Below, in pieces: positions 1 to 6,935 of a stretch of 14,678 bases of DNA. This DNA is from Elusimicrobiota bacterium (GTDB taxonomy: Bacteria > Elusimicrobiota > Endomicrobiia > Endomicrobiales > Endomicrobiaceae): contig JAITCX010000251.1 in assembly GCA_031282945.1 (NCBI GenBank), positions 1 through 14,678 of the forward strand. Direction: 5' to 3'. Position 1 is the stretch's first letter, and every line of letters starts with the position of its first letter. Below the pieces are notes generated by a model. It searched no databases. It saw only the letters and a program-made list of their open reading frames with translations, and was not told the DNA's origin. The position numbers were made by a program, and so were the translations under genes.

Positions 1-1
1 C

Positions 2-1885
2 CCAACTATTTTTTATGGAGATCTTGCAGTTTTAGGCGGCCAAGTTATTTTTAACTCAGATGTAAAATTAGAAACGCTGGCGTTAAATAATGCAACTGTA
101 AATTTTAAATCTGCATATAGTTCTGCCAATATTGTTTATGCGGCAAATAATGCTGCAATTTCTCTAGCGAATAATTATTTGCCCAACGCTCTTTTTGCAG
201 AAGAAATTTCTCTTAACGCGGACTTAATTTTAGATGTAAATTTTAATAGCGCAAGTTCAGATAAAATTTATGCCAGTTCAATTACAATTTTTACAGGCCG
301 AAAATTAATTATCAATGCGCCGTTTTATGATGAGCTGATAGTAAAAAAAATCCCAATAATTTTTTCGGAGGATTATTTTGCTTTTAATCAAAATGGAAAT
401 TCAATAAATAATACAGAAAATATTTTTTATTACGATTCGACTCGCTATGATTTATATTTTGATATAGGTCAAAAAGTTCTATACATAAAAAATGTACTTC
501 CCCCCGATCAAAATAGCGCAAAAACAAGAAATCAAAAAGAAATTGAAAATATCGTAAATGAAAATGGCTATTTAAAGTATCCCATATCAAACATGAATGC
601 AAATAAAAAACGCCTCAGCTATGACGATTTAAGCGGCGCGTTTTATGCAAATATTTTTAGCGCCATGCTCTATGGCGGCAATGAAAGTATTTTTAACCAA
701 ATAGAACAAATCCCCTCTTATAAACTTTGGACAAATGTAAATATTTCAGGGCTAAGATTTCATAATAACGGTCAGACGATTGGCGATTTTAAAACCGAAG
801 GATTTGGAATAATGTTAGGCAAAGATTTGCAGGCGGCCGAGTGGGGAAGGATGGGGGCTTTTGTATCTGGAAATGATAGAAAATTTAGCCAAGCGCAAAA
901 TAGAGGGGATTTGCAAGATATCGGCATTGGCGTCTATGGGAATTTATTTTTTAAAGGATTTAATAGCAAAGGAATATTTTCTGCAATGTATGCAGGAGGA
1001 AGGGTTGAGAGAGAGATTAATTTCAATGAAAGTTATTATAGACCGCATTCCAATATTTCTTTAATCGGCTTTAATGCCGCTATAAGTTTAGACTATATGG
1101 TTTTAGCGCAAAATAAAAATGATTTACAGCGTCTAGTTGGACCGGTTTTTTCTTATGAGGCAAACCAAATAAATATTTTTCCTACAAAAGAAATGGACGG
1201 ATCTATTGCAAATTTATATTTTGACAGCCAACCCATATTTAGACATGCCGTAAAAGGCGGAATGGAGTTTAGACAAACAAATAAAGGTCTAGAGTTTTTT
1301 GGGCGTCTTTTTATAGGTCGAAATTTAAATGCAAAACAAGAATTTGATATGGAAATTTTAGATTTGAGGCGGACTTTTAAGGTTGAAAGCGATGACGAAA
1401 ATTTATTGTTTTACGGTTGGCTGACAGGCGTAAACTTAAGTTTAACGCAATCTATAAACTTAGGAATGCAAGCGGGTATGCAGACAAACGGCAATTTTCA
1501 AAGTTATAATGCAAATTTAAATGCAAATTATAAATTTTCAAAAACAATAAAACCTCGCGCTAATAGAAAGACTATAAAAACAAAAATTCCAGTTTTAGAG
1601 TTTATTGACGGCACGGCGGAACTCACGCCAAAAAGCAAAACGGAGCTGGCAAGTTTTGGACAGAGATTGGCAAAAACATTTCCAAATTTTAGACGATTGA
1701 CAATTTTTATAATGTTAAATAATTCTAATGATAGGGGATCCGCTAGGGCAAGCGAAGTGTCTGCCGCAAGGGCAAGAAATGTAAAACGCATTCTCTATGC
1801 AAATAAAGTTCCGCCTGAAAAAATTTGGGATGCAACTAGAAAAATTAGAACAAGAGGCAGGATAGCAGTGAGAGTTGCGAGATAA
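2..1885 (+). CDS. Autotransporter-type outer-membrane protein with C-terminal OmpA-like domain (5' end off window)
   Basis: The reading frame is open from the first complete codon (nt 2) to TAA at 1883-1885, giving 627 visible residues, so the true start lies to the left. An in-frame TTG at 179 is not a credible start. Residues 1 to about 180 look like the end of a beta-rich passenger, with short Asn/Ala/Val repeats such as NNATVNF. A linker leads to LSGAFYANIF (around 210), which resembles the stretch just before autotransporter barrels. Residues about 240-513 alternate Gly and aromatics in amphipathic strands and end in a last strand with terminal Phe (NANYKF), as expected of an autotransporter beta-domain. 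Residues about 529-625 then resemble an OmpA C-terminal domain: GTAELTPKSK, Asp577 in SNDRGS and Arg590 in VSAARARNV, matching the two peptidoglycan-binding residues of the family. Having this domain after the barrel is unusual. Probable role: surface passenger or adhesin anchored to the cell wall. The substrate or target is unknown. Confidence 0.8.
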   Translation, partial: PTIFYGDLAVLGGQVIFNSDVKLETLALNNATVNFKSAYSSANIVYAANNAAISLANNYLPNALFAEEISLNADLILDVNFNSASSDKIYASSITIFTGRKLIINAPFYDELIVKKIPIIFSEDYFAFNQNGNSINNTENIFYYDSTRYDLYFDIGQKVLYIKNVLPPDQNSAKTRNQKEIENIVNENGYLKYPISNMNANKKRLSYDDLSGAFYANIFSAMLYGGNESIFNQIEQIPSYKLWTNVNISGLRFHNNGQTIGDFKTEGFGIMLGKDLQAAEWGRMGAFVSGNDRKFSQAQNRGDLQDIGIGVYGNLFFKGFNSKGIFSAMYAGGRVEREINFNESYYRPHSNISLIGFNAAISLDYMVLAQNKNDLQRLVGPVFSYEANQINIFPTKEMDGSIANLYFDSQPIFRHAVKGGMEFRQTNKGLEFFGRLFIGRNLNAKQEFDMEILDLRRTFKVESDDENLLFYGWLTGVNLSLTQSINLGMQAGMQTNGNFQSYNANLNANYKFSKTIKPRANRKTIKTKIPVLEFIDGTAELTPKSKTELASFGQRLAKTFPNFRRLTIFIMLNNSNDRGSARASEVSAARARNVKRILYANKVPPEKIWDATRKIRTRGRIAVRVAR

Positions 1886-1915
1886 TTTTTATTAAAATTT
1901 AATAAAAATTATCTC
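1879..1915 (+). terminator. Perfect AT-rich hairpin at the convergent gene junction
   Basis: Arms 1879-1893 and 1901-1915 are exact 15-bp inverted repeats around a 7-nt loop (AAAATTT). The left arm contains the TAA stop of the autotransporter gene. There is no strong U-tract after the stem, so the terminator call rests on position (between convergent genes) and perfect pairing. It could act on transcripts from either strand. Confidence 0.55.
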
Positions 1916-2050
1916 ATTTAAAACTTGTAAACTATGCGGCAATTTTAAATATTATAAATTCTATAAAATGACTAAAAGAAATAGCGCCCAAAAATTATAA
2001 ATAAGTTTAAATAAGGAATTAAATTCCGCTAGAATTTTCCCGCAAAAAAA

Positions 2051-2320
2051 CTACTCCCCGTCATAATGCGAATTAAAGAACTCATCTAATTTCTTACTCA
2101 CTTCATCTTGAGCTTGGCCGTCTATAATAAATTTTAATTGAGTTCCATATGCGGCGGCAAGAATTAAAATTCCCATAATGCTTTTTGCATCTATTTCAGT
2201 TTGTTCGTCAACAACTTTTACCTCTGTTGTTTTGAATTCAGACAACATTTCCACCAACAATGCGGCAGGCCGCGCATGCAAACCTTTTTGAAATTTAACA
2301 GTTATTGTTTTTTCTATCAT
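2051..2320 (-). CDS. ptsH: Phosphocarrier protein HPr
   Basis: This 89-residue cytoplasmic protein has the normal HPr length. His15 lies in GLHARPA, the site that takes phosphate from Enzyme I-P and passes it to EIIA. Ser47 in DAKSIMGIL aligns with the regulatory serine (Ser46) phosphorylated by HPr kinase in many bacteria. No HPr kinase gene is in the window, so regulatory use of that serine is only possible. The ATG is one base after the EIID stop, and a GGAG inside the EIID 3' end serves as ribosome-binding site. It is the last gene of the PTS operon, so this HPr is probably made together with the permease next to it. Enzyme I (ptsI) is not found here and must be encoded elsewhere. Identification is secure. 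Confidence 0.96.
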   Translation of the reverse strand: MIEKTITVKFQKGLHARPAALLVEMLSEFKTTEVKVVDEQTEIDAKSIMGILILAAAYGTQLKFIIDGQAQDEVSKKLDEFFNSHYDGE

Positions 2321-2321
2321 T

Positions 2322-3101
2322 TTATCTCTCCAAATATCCCCAAAGGATACATATTAAAACAGTTATAATTAATTTTAAGTTGATATATTTTTTTGCAAAA
2401 AATAAAGACAAAACTAAAACGCTTGCAAAAATTAAAATATTGCGTAAATCGCCTATGCCCAATAATGAGTTTGCATCAATAAAAATAAAGTATGCCGCCG
2501 TTGCAAGCAAAGTTGTTAAAAAGCCTAAAACAGCAATAACTACAATCGCCAGCCTGAAACTTGGTTTTGCCAAAGTAAGCAAAACTTCCTGCCCAAGCGC
2601 AAATGCGGTCAACATAAAAATATATTTTCCAATTATGTGAAACAAATTAAATAGGACTAAGAAAATAAATGGAAATAAAATTCCAAATTCAGCTAAATTG
2701 TCAGGCTCAATAAGCGAAAATACAATAGTCAATAAAATGCTTATCAGAGCTATGGCAGTTCTCAAAGTATCGCTAAAAAGTGAATCGCCAATTGCCGCAA
2801 GCGGACTTGCCATTGAGCGTTTCATTTGCGACATTGTAGAAATTAAATCTGTATTGCCTTTGGCAATTTCCGTTTCCGTTTTCACAACAAAAGCCGCTAT
2901 AATTCCCGTCATATAGGGATGAGTATTAAAAAATTCCGTATGTCTTAAAAAAGCTTCTTTTCTTATTTTAGGATCCGTATACATTTTTTCTAAAAACGGT
3001 TTTATTAAAAACAATAGTCCAACATTTTGCTGTCTTTCTGTATTCCACAAAGACTGCACAAAAAAAACCCGCGCATAAGCCTTCATATAATCTTTGAGCA
3101 T
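2322..3101 (-). CDS. PTS mannose/sorbose-family permease component EIID
   Basis: A 259-residue inner-membrane protein that, with EIIC, forms the sugar channel of a mannose-family phosphotransferase system. The N-terminal third is hydrophilic and carries the family's conserved region (SLWNTERQQNVGLLF, then THPYMTGIIAAFVV). The C-terminal half has several hydrophobic segments, from about residue 125 to the end. I chose the ATG at 3101 because GGGGAG lies 5 nt upstream and the family homology begins right after it. A longer frame runs upstream to 3161, but it only reads through the EIIC 3' end in another frame. The EIIC stop is one base before this start. The sugar cannot be told from sequence. 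Family assignment is firm. Confidence 0.93.
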   Translation of the reverse strand: MLKDYMKAYARVFFVQSLWNTERQQNVGLLFLIKPFLEKMYTDPKIRKEAFLRHTEFFNTHPYMTGIIAAFVVKTETEIAKGNTDLISTMSQMKRSMASPLAAIGDSLFSDTLRTAIALISILLTIVFSLIEPDNLAEFGILFPFIFLVLFNLFHIIGKYIFMLTAFALGQEVLLTLAKPSFRLAIVVIAVLGFLTTLLATAAYFIFIDANSLLGIGDLRNILIFASVLVLSLFFAKKYINLKLIITVLICILWGYLER

Positions 3102-3102
3102 T

Positions 3103-3747
3103 TCATCTCCCCATCCAACGCTGTTTTCTAAATTGCCAAAAAGCATAAAGAGTTGAACCAAACCCTAAAATTGGAAATAAAAACCATGCCCGTTTAAAAC
3201 CAGTAACAGCAAAATTTGGAATGTTTAAATAAACTAAATCAAAAATAAATCCGCCAAGCGGTATGGCAGCTAAATAAAAAATAAAAAATTTCACAATAAA
3301 TAAAACCAATCCCAGTCCAATGCCGATATTTATTCTCTTATATTGTTCTTTGCTTATTCCGTCCTCAATCCAATACATTATTTTCACATTTATTTTTCTG
3401 CCAAAATAATCTATATTTCTACATGCATAACCAAAAGGTATGGCCAAAAGCAAAGCTGTACAGGAAGCTGATTCTAAACCGGGAAAAAATTTGTTTACCC
3501 AAACAGTTGCTAAAATGCTTATTGCGCAAATATCGGGCGGCAAATAAGATCCCAAAGGCACGGCGTTTATCCATAACAACTCTACAATCATTCCCATCCA
3601 CAAACCCTCTACGATATTGCCGGTTAAAAAACCAAAAATGGGAGCGCAAAAAATCGGCCTGCATATCATAAACTGCCCAAAGCCAGTTAAATCGGTATTA
3701 AAGATTGCCGCAATTAAAGCCAAAATCACAAAACTTTCTATTATCAT
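3103..3747 (-). CDS. PTS mannose/sorbose-family permease component EIIC
   Basis: A 214-residue polytopic inner-membrane protein of the EII-Sor/EIIC-Man family and partner of EIID in sugar translocation. Recognisable family stretches are GQFMICRPIFCAPIFGFLTGN and GLWMGMIVELLWINAVPLGSYLPPD near the N-terminus, followed by several hydrophobic segments. It is shorter than the roughly 240-270 residues usual for the family. The sequence ends soon after the GFKRAW(F/Y)L-type segment with a basic tail (RKQRWMGR), so the last membrane segment or two seem to be missing. The stop at 3103-3105 is intact and EIID follows one base later, so this looks like a natural short form rather than a frameshift. The ATG at 3747 abuts the EIIB stop with no gap. 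Confidence 0.9.
   Translation of the reverse strand: MIIESFVILALIAAIFNTDLTGFGQFMICRPIFCAPIFGFLTGNIVEGLWMGMIVELLWINAVPLGSYLPPDICAISILATVWVNKFFPGLESASCTALLLAIPFGYACRNIDYFGRKINVKIMYWIEDGISKEQYKRINIGIGLGLVLFIVKFFIFYLAAIPLGGFIFDLVYLNIPNFAVTGFKRAWFLFPILGFGSTLYAFWQFRKQRWMGR
3107..3112 (-). promoter_or_regulatory. Ribosome-binding site that fixes the EIID start
   Basis: GGGGAG on the minus strand, 5 nt before the ATG at 3101. It supports the shorter EIID start over in-frame upstream codons inside the EIIC gene. Confidence 0.6.
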
Positions 3748-4242
3748 TTACTTGTCCGTTTGCATTTTTTTTATATGGGCTACAACGTCAACTCTTTCAT
3801 CCATCGGCAATATTCTTCCCTCCAACTCTATCCCTCTTTGCGAAATTTCTTTCAGGATCGCTATGTCTTCATCGTCAGTAAAAATGTTTGGCAAGATCTG
3901 TTTTTTGTTTTTTGCAAAGTGCATTCCGCCCACATTTACAGATTGAAATTTCGCGCCTTTATTTATCAAAAACAAAATCTCGCTGGGCTTGGCGGCAATG
4001 ATCATTGTGCGCGGTTTTTCATAGGCGTTTGCAATCAATTGCTCTGCTATCCCCTCAAGCGTTTTTATTTCCAGCTCTATAGTATTTGGCACGGCAAGGC
4101 TCATTAAAAGTTTTTGCATTTCATCGGATGCAATAAAATCTGATGCCACGGCGATTTTATCTACATTGATATTTTTTAACCACCCCTGCACTATCTGCCC
4201 ATGAACTAATCTGTCGTCAATTCTTACCAAAACTATTGGCAT
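3748..4242 (-). CDS. PTS mannose/sorbose-family component EIIB
   Basis: A 164-residue cytoplasmic phosphotransfer protein of the EIIB-Sor family, full length. The active-site motif RIDDRLVHGQI places the phosphorylated histidine at His14. It receives phosphate from the EIIA encoded just upstream and passes it to the sugar entering through EIIC/EIID. Further family marks are VNVGGMHF around residues 103-110 and the C-terminal region around MDERVDV. The ATG at 4242 has a GGAGG 5 nt upstream. The gap from the EIIA stop is 12 nt and the downstream EIIC starts directly after this stop. The sugar is unknown. Confidence 0.94.
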   Translation of the reverse strand: MPIVLVRIDDRLVHGQIVQGWLKNINVDKIAVASDFIASDEMQKLLMSLAVPNTIELEIKTLEGIAEQLIANAYEKPRTMIIAAKPSEILFLINKGAKFQSVNVGGMHFAKNKKQILPNIFTDDEDIAILKEISQRGIELEGRILPMDERVDVVAHIKKMQTDK

Positions 4243-4254
4243 AATAACCTCCGC

Positions 4255-4656
4255 TTAAATCAATCTTTTTACATTGATAATACTTTTCTGCCCATCCTTG
4301 AAAACTTTATCGGCAACTTCTTTTGCCGACTCAAATTTTTTACTTGCAAACATTGCAGACAAAAGCATTGGCAAATTTACGCCGGTTACAATTTCTGTGT
4401 TAAAAACTCTACACAATGGAACGGCGGCATTACAGGGAGTGCCTCCCAACATGTCCACCAAAATAAGCGTGCCTTGACCTGTTTCGTCAACGATACGTTC
4501 CAAAGAATCTTTCAATTTAGCCTGCATTTCAGGCAAGCTTTCATTTGATTGCATTTCCACAGCATAGAGATTATTTTGTTTGCCAGCAATTTTTTCTGCC
4601 GCTTCCAAGAGCTTACGGCAAAAACTACCGTGCGTTGTAACTAGAATGTTAACCAT
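4255..4656 (-). CDS. PTS mannose-family component EIIA
   Basis: A 133-residue cytoplasmic EIIA-Man domain protein and first gene of the PTS operon. The N-terminus MVNILVTTHGSF puts the phosphorylated histidine at His9, matching the family's TH-G motif. LILVDMLGGTPCNAA (about residues 64-78) is the second conserved family block. It exists as a separate protein, not fused to EIIB as in E. coli ManX. A longer frame begins at 4677, but the ATG at 4656 has a strong GAGGGAG 6 nt upstream and gives the canonical N-terminus. It takes phosphate from HPr, whose gene ends the same operon. Confidence 0.94.
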   Translation of the reverse strand: MVNILVTTHGSFCRKLLEAAEKIAGKQNNLYAVEMQSNESLPEMQAKLKDSLERIVDETGQGTLILVDMLGGTPCNAAVPLCRVFNTEIVTGVNLPMLLSAMFASKKFESAKEVADKVFKDGQKSIINVKRLI

Positions 4657-4662
4657 GAAAAT

Positions 4663-4669
4663 CTCCCTC
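4663..4669 (-). promoter_or_regulatory. Strong ribosome-binding site of the EIIA gene
   Basis: GAGGGAG on the minus strand, 6 nt from the ATG at 4656. It decides for this start over the in-frame ATG at 4677. Confidence 0.65.
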
Positions 4670-4742
4670 TTAGGCATATTTTTTACATCGGCTTTTTTAA
4701 AAAACCCGCTTCTTTTAGAAAAAGAAACAAAAAAACCAACGG

Positions 4743-4764
4743 CGCTCTCTGATTAAAAAGAGCG
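4743..4764 (-). terminator. Hairpin between the his genes and the PTS operon (possible terminator)
   Basis: On the minus strand CGCTCT (4764-4759) pairs with AGAGCG (4748-4743) around a 10-nt loop. A run of seven T follows, seven nt after the stem. It lies about 80 nt beyond the hisF stop, in the right place to end the long operon. The short stem and the gap before the T-run make this moderate evidence. A second, AT-only stem (TTCTTTT/AAAAGAA, 4710-4726), followed on the minus strand by GCGGGTTTTTT, lies just beyond it and may contribute. Confidence 0.4.
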
Positions 4765-4779
4765 GCAGAAAAATATTCC

Positions 4780-4808
4780 ATTTTATTTTTTCCTATATAC
4801 TTTTACAA
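4780..4808 (-). promoter_or_regulatory. Possible sigma70-type promoter for the PTS operon
   Basis: Minus-strand TTGTAA (4808-4803) and TAAAAT (4785-4780) are 17 nt apart, a good -35/-10 arrangement. The region is very AT-rich, so chance matches are likely. If real, transcription would begin just before the hairpin at 4764-4743, placing that hairpin in the leader of the EIIA message. Confidence 0.3.
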
Positions 4809-4846
4809 CTAGATTTTTATTTATCAAATAAAAAATTCAAAACAAA

Positions 4847-5599
4847 TTATAATCTTACGCAAATTCCTTTTTCTTGTAAATATTTTTTTAATTGCGCAAT
4901 TTCAATTTCTCTATAATGAAATAGCGAAGCGGCCAAAAGCGCATTGGCGCCAGCTTTACACGCATCATAAAAATGCTCAAAAGTTCCAGCCCCGCCGGAA
5001 GCTATAACTGGTATGGCGGCATTTGCGCAAATAATTTTTAATAGATCTATATCATACCCATTTTTTGTGCCGTCTCTATCCATGCTCGTCAGTAAAATTT
5101 CCCCTGCGCCAAGCGCCTCGGCATCTTTAGCCCATTTTATTGCATCCAAGCCTGTGTCAATTCTGCCGCCGTTTACAAAAACATTCCAGCCGCCGTTTAT
5201 TTTTTTTGCATCAATTGCAACAACAATGCATTGATCTCCAAAAGCTTGACATGCCTGCTTAATAAAATCGGGATTTTTCACCGCTATAGAATTTAAAGAA
5301 ACTTTATCGCAGCCTGCATTTAAAAGATTTTTTATATCCTCAATATTTCTTATCCCGCCGCCGACAGTTAAAGGAATAAAAACTTTTTTAGCTGTGCGTT
5401 CAACCAAATCTACCGTTGTATTTCTCCCCTCATGCGTGGCGGTTATATCCAAAAAAACAATTTCATCGGCTCCAGCGTCATTATATCTTTGGGCAATTTC
5501 AACGGGATCGCCCGCATCGCGCAAGTTTATAAAATTTGTTCCTTTAACAACGCGGCCGTCTTTAACATCCAAACAAGGAACAATTCTCACGCTAAGCAT
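4847..5599 (-). CDS. hisF: Imidazole glycerol phosphate synthase, cyclase subunit HisF
   Basis: A 250-residue (beta/alpha)8-barrel enzyme of normal length. With HisH it converts PRFAR plus ammonia to imidazole glycerol phosphate and AICAR, the fifth step of histidine synthesis and a link to purine synthesis. The two catalytic aspartates are at the canonical positions: Asp11 in PCLDVKDGRVVKG and Asp130 in VVAIDAKK. Phosphate-binding glycines are seen in TVGGGIR (79-84) and ASGGAGT. The ATG at 5599 lies 13 nt inside the end of hisA, so the two genes are probably translationally coupled. This is the last gene of the long minus-strand operon. hisG, hisI/E, hisB, hisC and hisD are not in the window. 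Confidence 0.97.
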   Translation of the reverse strand: MLSVRIVPCLDVKDGRVVKGTNFINLRDAGDPVEIAQRYNDAGADEIVFLDITATHEGRNTTVDLVERTAKKVFIPLTVGGGIRNIEDIKNLLNAGCDKVSLNSIAVKNPDFIKQACQAFGDQCIVVAIDAKKINGGWNVFVNGGRIDTGLDAIKWAKDAEALGAGEILLTSMDRDGTKNGYDIDLLKIICANAAIPVIASGGAGTFEHFYDACKAGANALLAASLFHYREIEIAQLKKYLQEKGICVRL

Positions 5600-6306
5600 T
5601 TTATAGCCTTTGCCAAATCAAAATTTTCTGTATAGAGGGCGCTTCCCACAATTGCGCCAATTAAACCGTTTATATTTTTTTCTTTGAGTTTTATTAAATC
5701 GTCTATACTTTTTATGCCGCCTGAAGCTATTATTTGCAAACCATAAGCGGAGAGTTTTTCCAAACCTTTAAAGTCTGGACCGCTCAACATGCCGTCGCGT
5801 GAAATATCTGTATAAATTATTTGATTTATGCCCAAAGCCGAAATATTTTTTACAAAATCGTCAAGCTTAATTTTAGAAATTTCTTTCCAACCTTTTATAG
5901 CTATAAAGCCGTCCTTAACATCCACCCCCACTATTATTTTGCGCCCGTATCTTTTGAGAGCTTCTCTTAAAAACTCTTGATCTTGAACTGCAGCCGTTCC
6001 CAAAATTGCAAAATCCGCTCCGCAATCAAAGATTTTCTCAAGCCTTTCCAAACTTCTTATCCCGCCGCCGACCTCAATTTCCAAATCCATTTCCATACAA
6101 ATTTTTTCTATTATGGACAAATTATTTTTAACGCCGTCAATGGCCGCATCCAAATCTACAATGTGTATTCTTTTTGCGCCTTTTTGCCGCCAAAGTTTTG
6201 CAACGCTTACGGGATCATTGGAATGAACCGTTTCATTTTCAACTTTCCCCTGCACAAGCCTGACAGAATTTCCGCCTCTTATATCAATTGCTGGAATGAT
6301 AATCAT
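5587..6306 (-). CDS. hisA: ProFAR isomerase HisA
   Basis: A 239-residue (beta/alpha)8-barrel enzyme that isomerises ProFAR to PRFAR, the step directly before HisF/HisH. Counting from the chosen start, the catalytic aspartates are Asp8 in IIIPAIDIRGG and Asp129 in VGVDVKDG. Phosphate-binding loops appear in EVGGGIRS and IIASGGIKS. Two ATGs lie two codons apart (6312 and 6306). The AGAGG site is only 1 nt from the first but 7 nt from the second, and the second forms an ATGA overlap with the hisH stop, so 6306 is preferred. The 3' end overlaps hisF by 13 nt. It is distinguished from HisF by sequence and by the adjacent full HisF. Confidence 0.96.
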   Translation of the reverse strand: MIIIPAIDIRGGNSVRLVQGKVENETVHSNDPVSVAKLWRQKGAKRIHIVDLDAAIDGVKNNLSIIEKICMEMDLEIEVGGGIRSLERLEKIFDCGADFAILGTAAVQDQEFLREALKRYGRKIIVGVDVKDGFIAIKGWKEISKIKLDDFVKNISALGINQIIYTDISRDGMLSGPDFKGLEKLSAYGLQIIASGGIKSIDDLIKLKEKNINGLIGAIVGSALYTENFDLAKAIKCLA

Positions 6307-6935
6307 TTGCATGCCTCTATAAAATTTTTCATAAGTTTTAATCCTGCGGTTCCGCTTTTTTCAGGGTGGAACTGACTGCCCCAAATATTTTTTGAGGCGA
6401 TAGCGGAACAAAATTTTATGCCGTAATCCGTTACAGAACTTATAAGCGATTTATCTTTAGGATTGGCATAATAAGAATGTACAAAATAAAAATTCTCGCC
6501 GTCTTTTATATCTCTATACATTTTTTTCCCAAAAGGATTTTCCAAAATATTTACATTATTCCAACCCATGTGAGGAACTTTTAAAGTTTTATCTTTAAAG
6601 TTAAATTTTTCAACAGTTCCTTCAATTAAATTTAATCCTTCATATTGTCCGTTTTCAAAACTTATTGAAAATAAAAGTTGAAAACCTAAACAAGTTCCAT
6701 ATAACATTTTTTGCGCATTTACATAATTTTTTATAGCTTGGTCAAAACCTGTCCGTCTTAAAAATTCTATAGCCGGTCCAAACGCTCCAACGCCGGGCAA
6801 AATCGCGCCGTTAAAATCCAATAACTTTTTAGGATCATTTATAACTATGGGCAGGCATCCGCAAAAATTACAAGCGTTTACAACGCTTTGTATATTTCCA
6901 AAACCATGATCAATTATTGCAATTTTTTTTAGCAT
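6303..6935 (-). CDS. hisH: Imidazole glycerol phosphate synthase, glutamine amidotransferase subunit HisH
   Basis: A 210-residue class I glutamine amidotransferase that hydrolyses glutamine and channels ammonia to HisF. The catalytic triad is visible: nucleophile Cys82 in YGTCLGFQLLF, and His190/Glu192 in SQFHPEKSG. IDHGFGNIQSV at the N-terminus and LPGVGAFGPA (oxyanion region) are family marks. The ATG at 6935 shares one base with the TGA stop of pstB-1 (TGATG). A TTG one codon upstream is possible but less likely. The 3' end overlaps hisA by ATGA. HisH, HisA and HisF are thus encoded in the order often seen in compact his operons, but here they are attached to the end of a phosphate-transport operon. 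Confidence 0.96.
   Translation of the reverse strand: MLKKIAIIDHGFGNIQSVVNACNFCGCLPIVINDPKKLLDFNGAILPGVGAFGPAIEFLRRTGFDQAIKNYVNAQKMLYGTCLGFQLLFSISFENGQYEGLNLIEGTVEKFNFKDKTLKVPHMGWNNVNILENPFGKKMYRDIKDGENFYFVHSYYANPKDKSLISSVTDYGIKFCSAIASKNIWGSQFHPEKSGTAGLKLMKNFIEACK
6314..6318 (-). promoter_or_regulatory. Ribosome-binding site deciding the hisA start
   Basis: AGAGG lies inside the hisH 3' end, 7 nt from the ATG at 6306 and 1 nt from the ATG at 6312. The spacing favours 6306. Confidence 0.55.

Noticed and set aside
179..181. TTG at 179 as the start of the autotransporter gene
   Set aside because: The frame is open all the way to nt 2 and the upstream residues have the same passenger-like composition, so the gene simply enters from the left edge.
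2010..2050. Short inverted repeat AAATTC/GAATTT after ptsH as a second terminator
   Set aside because: The stem is only 6 bp, nearly all A/T, and has no adjacent T-run on the minus strand, so it is expected by chance in this base composition.
3419..3671. Overlapping frames on both strands inside the EIIC gene
   Set aside because: The EIIC frame has clear family homology. The other frames give Cys/Arg/Phe-rich sequence with no start signal.
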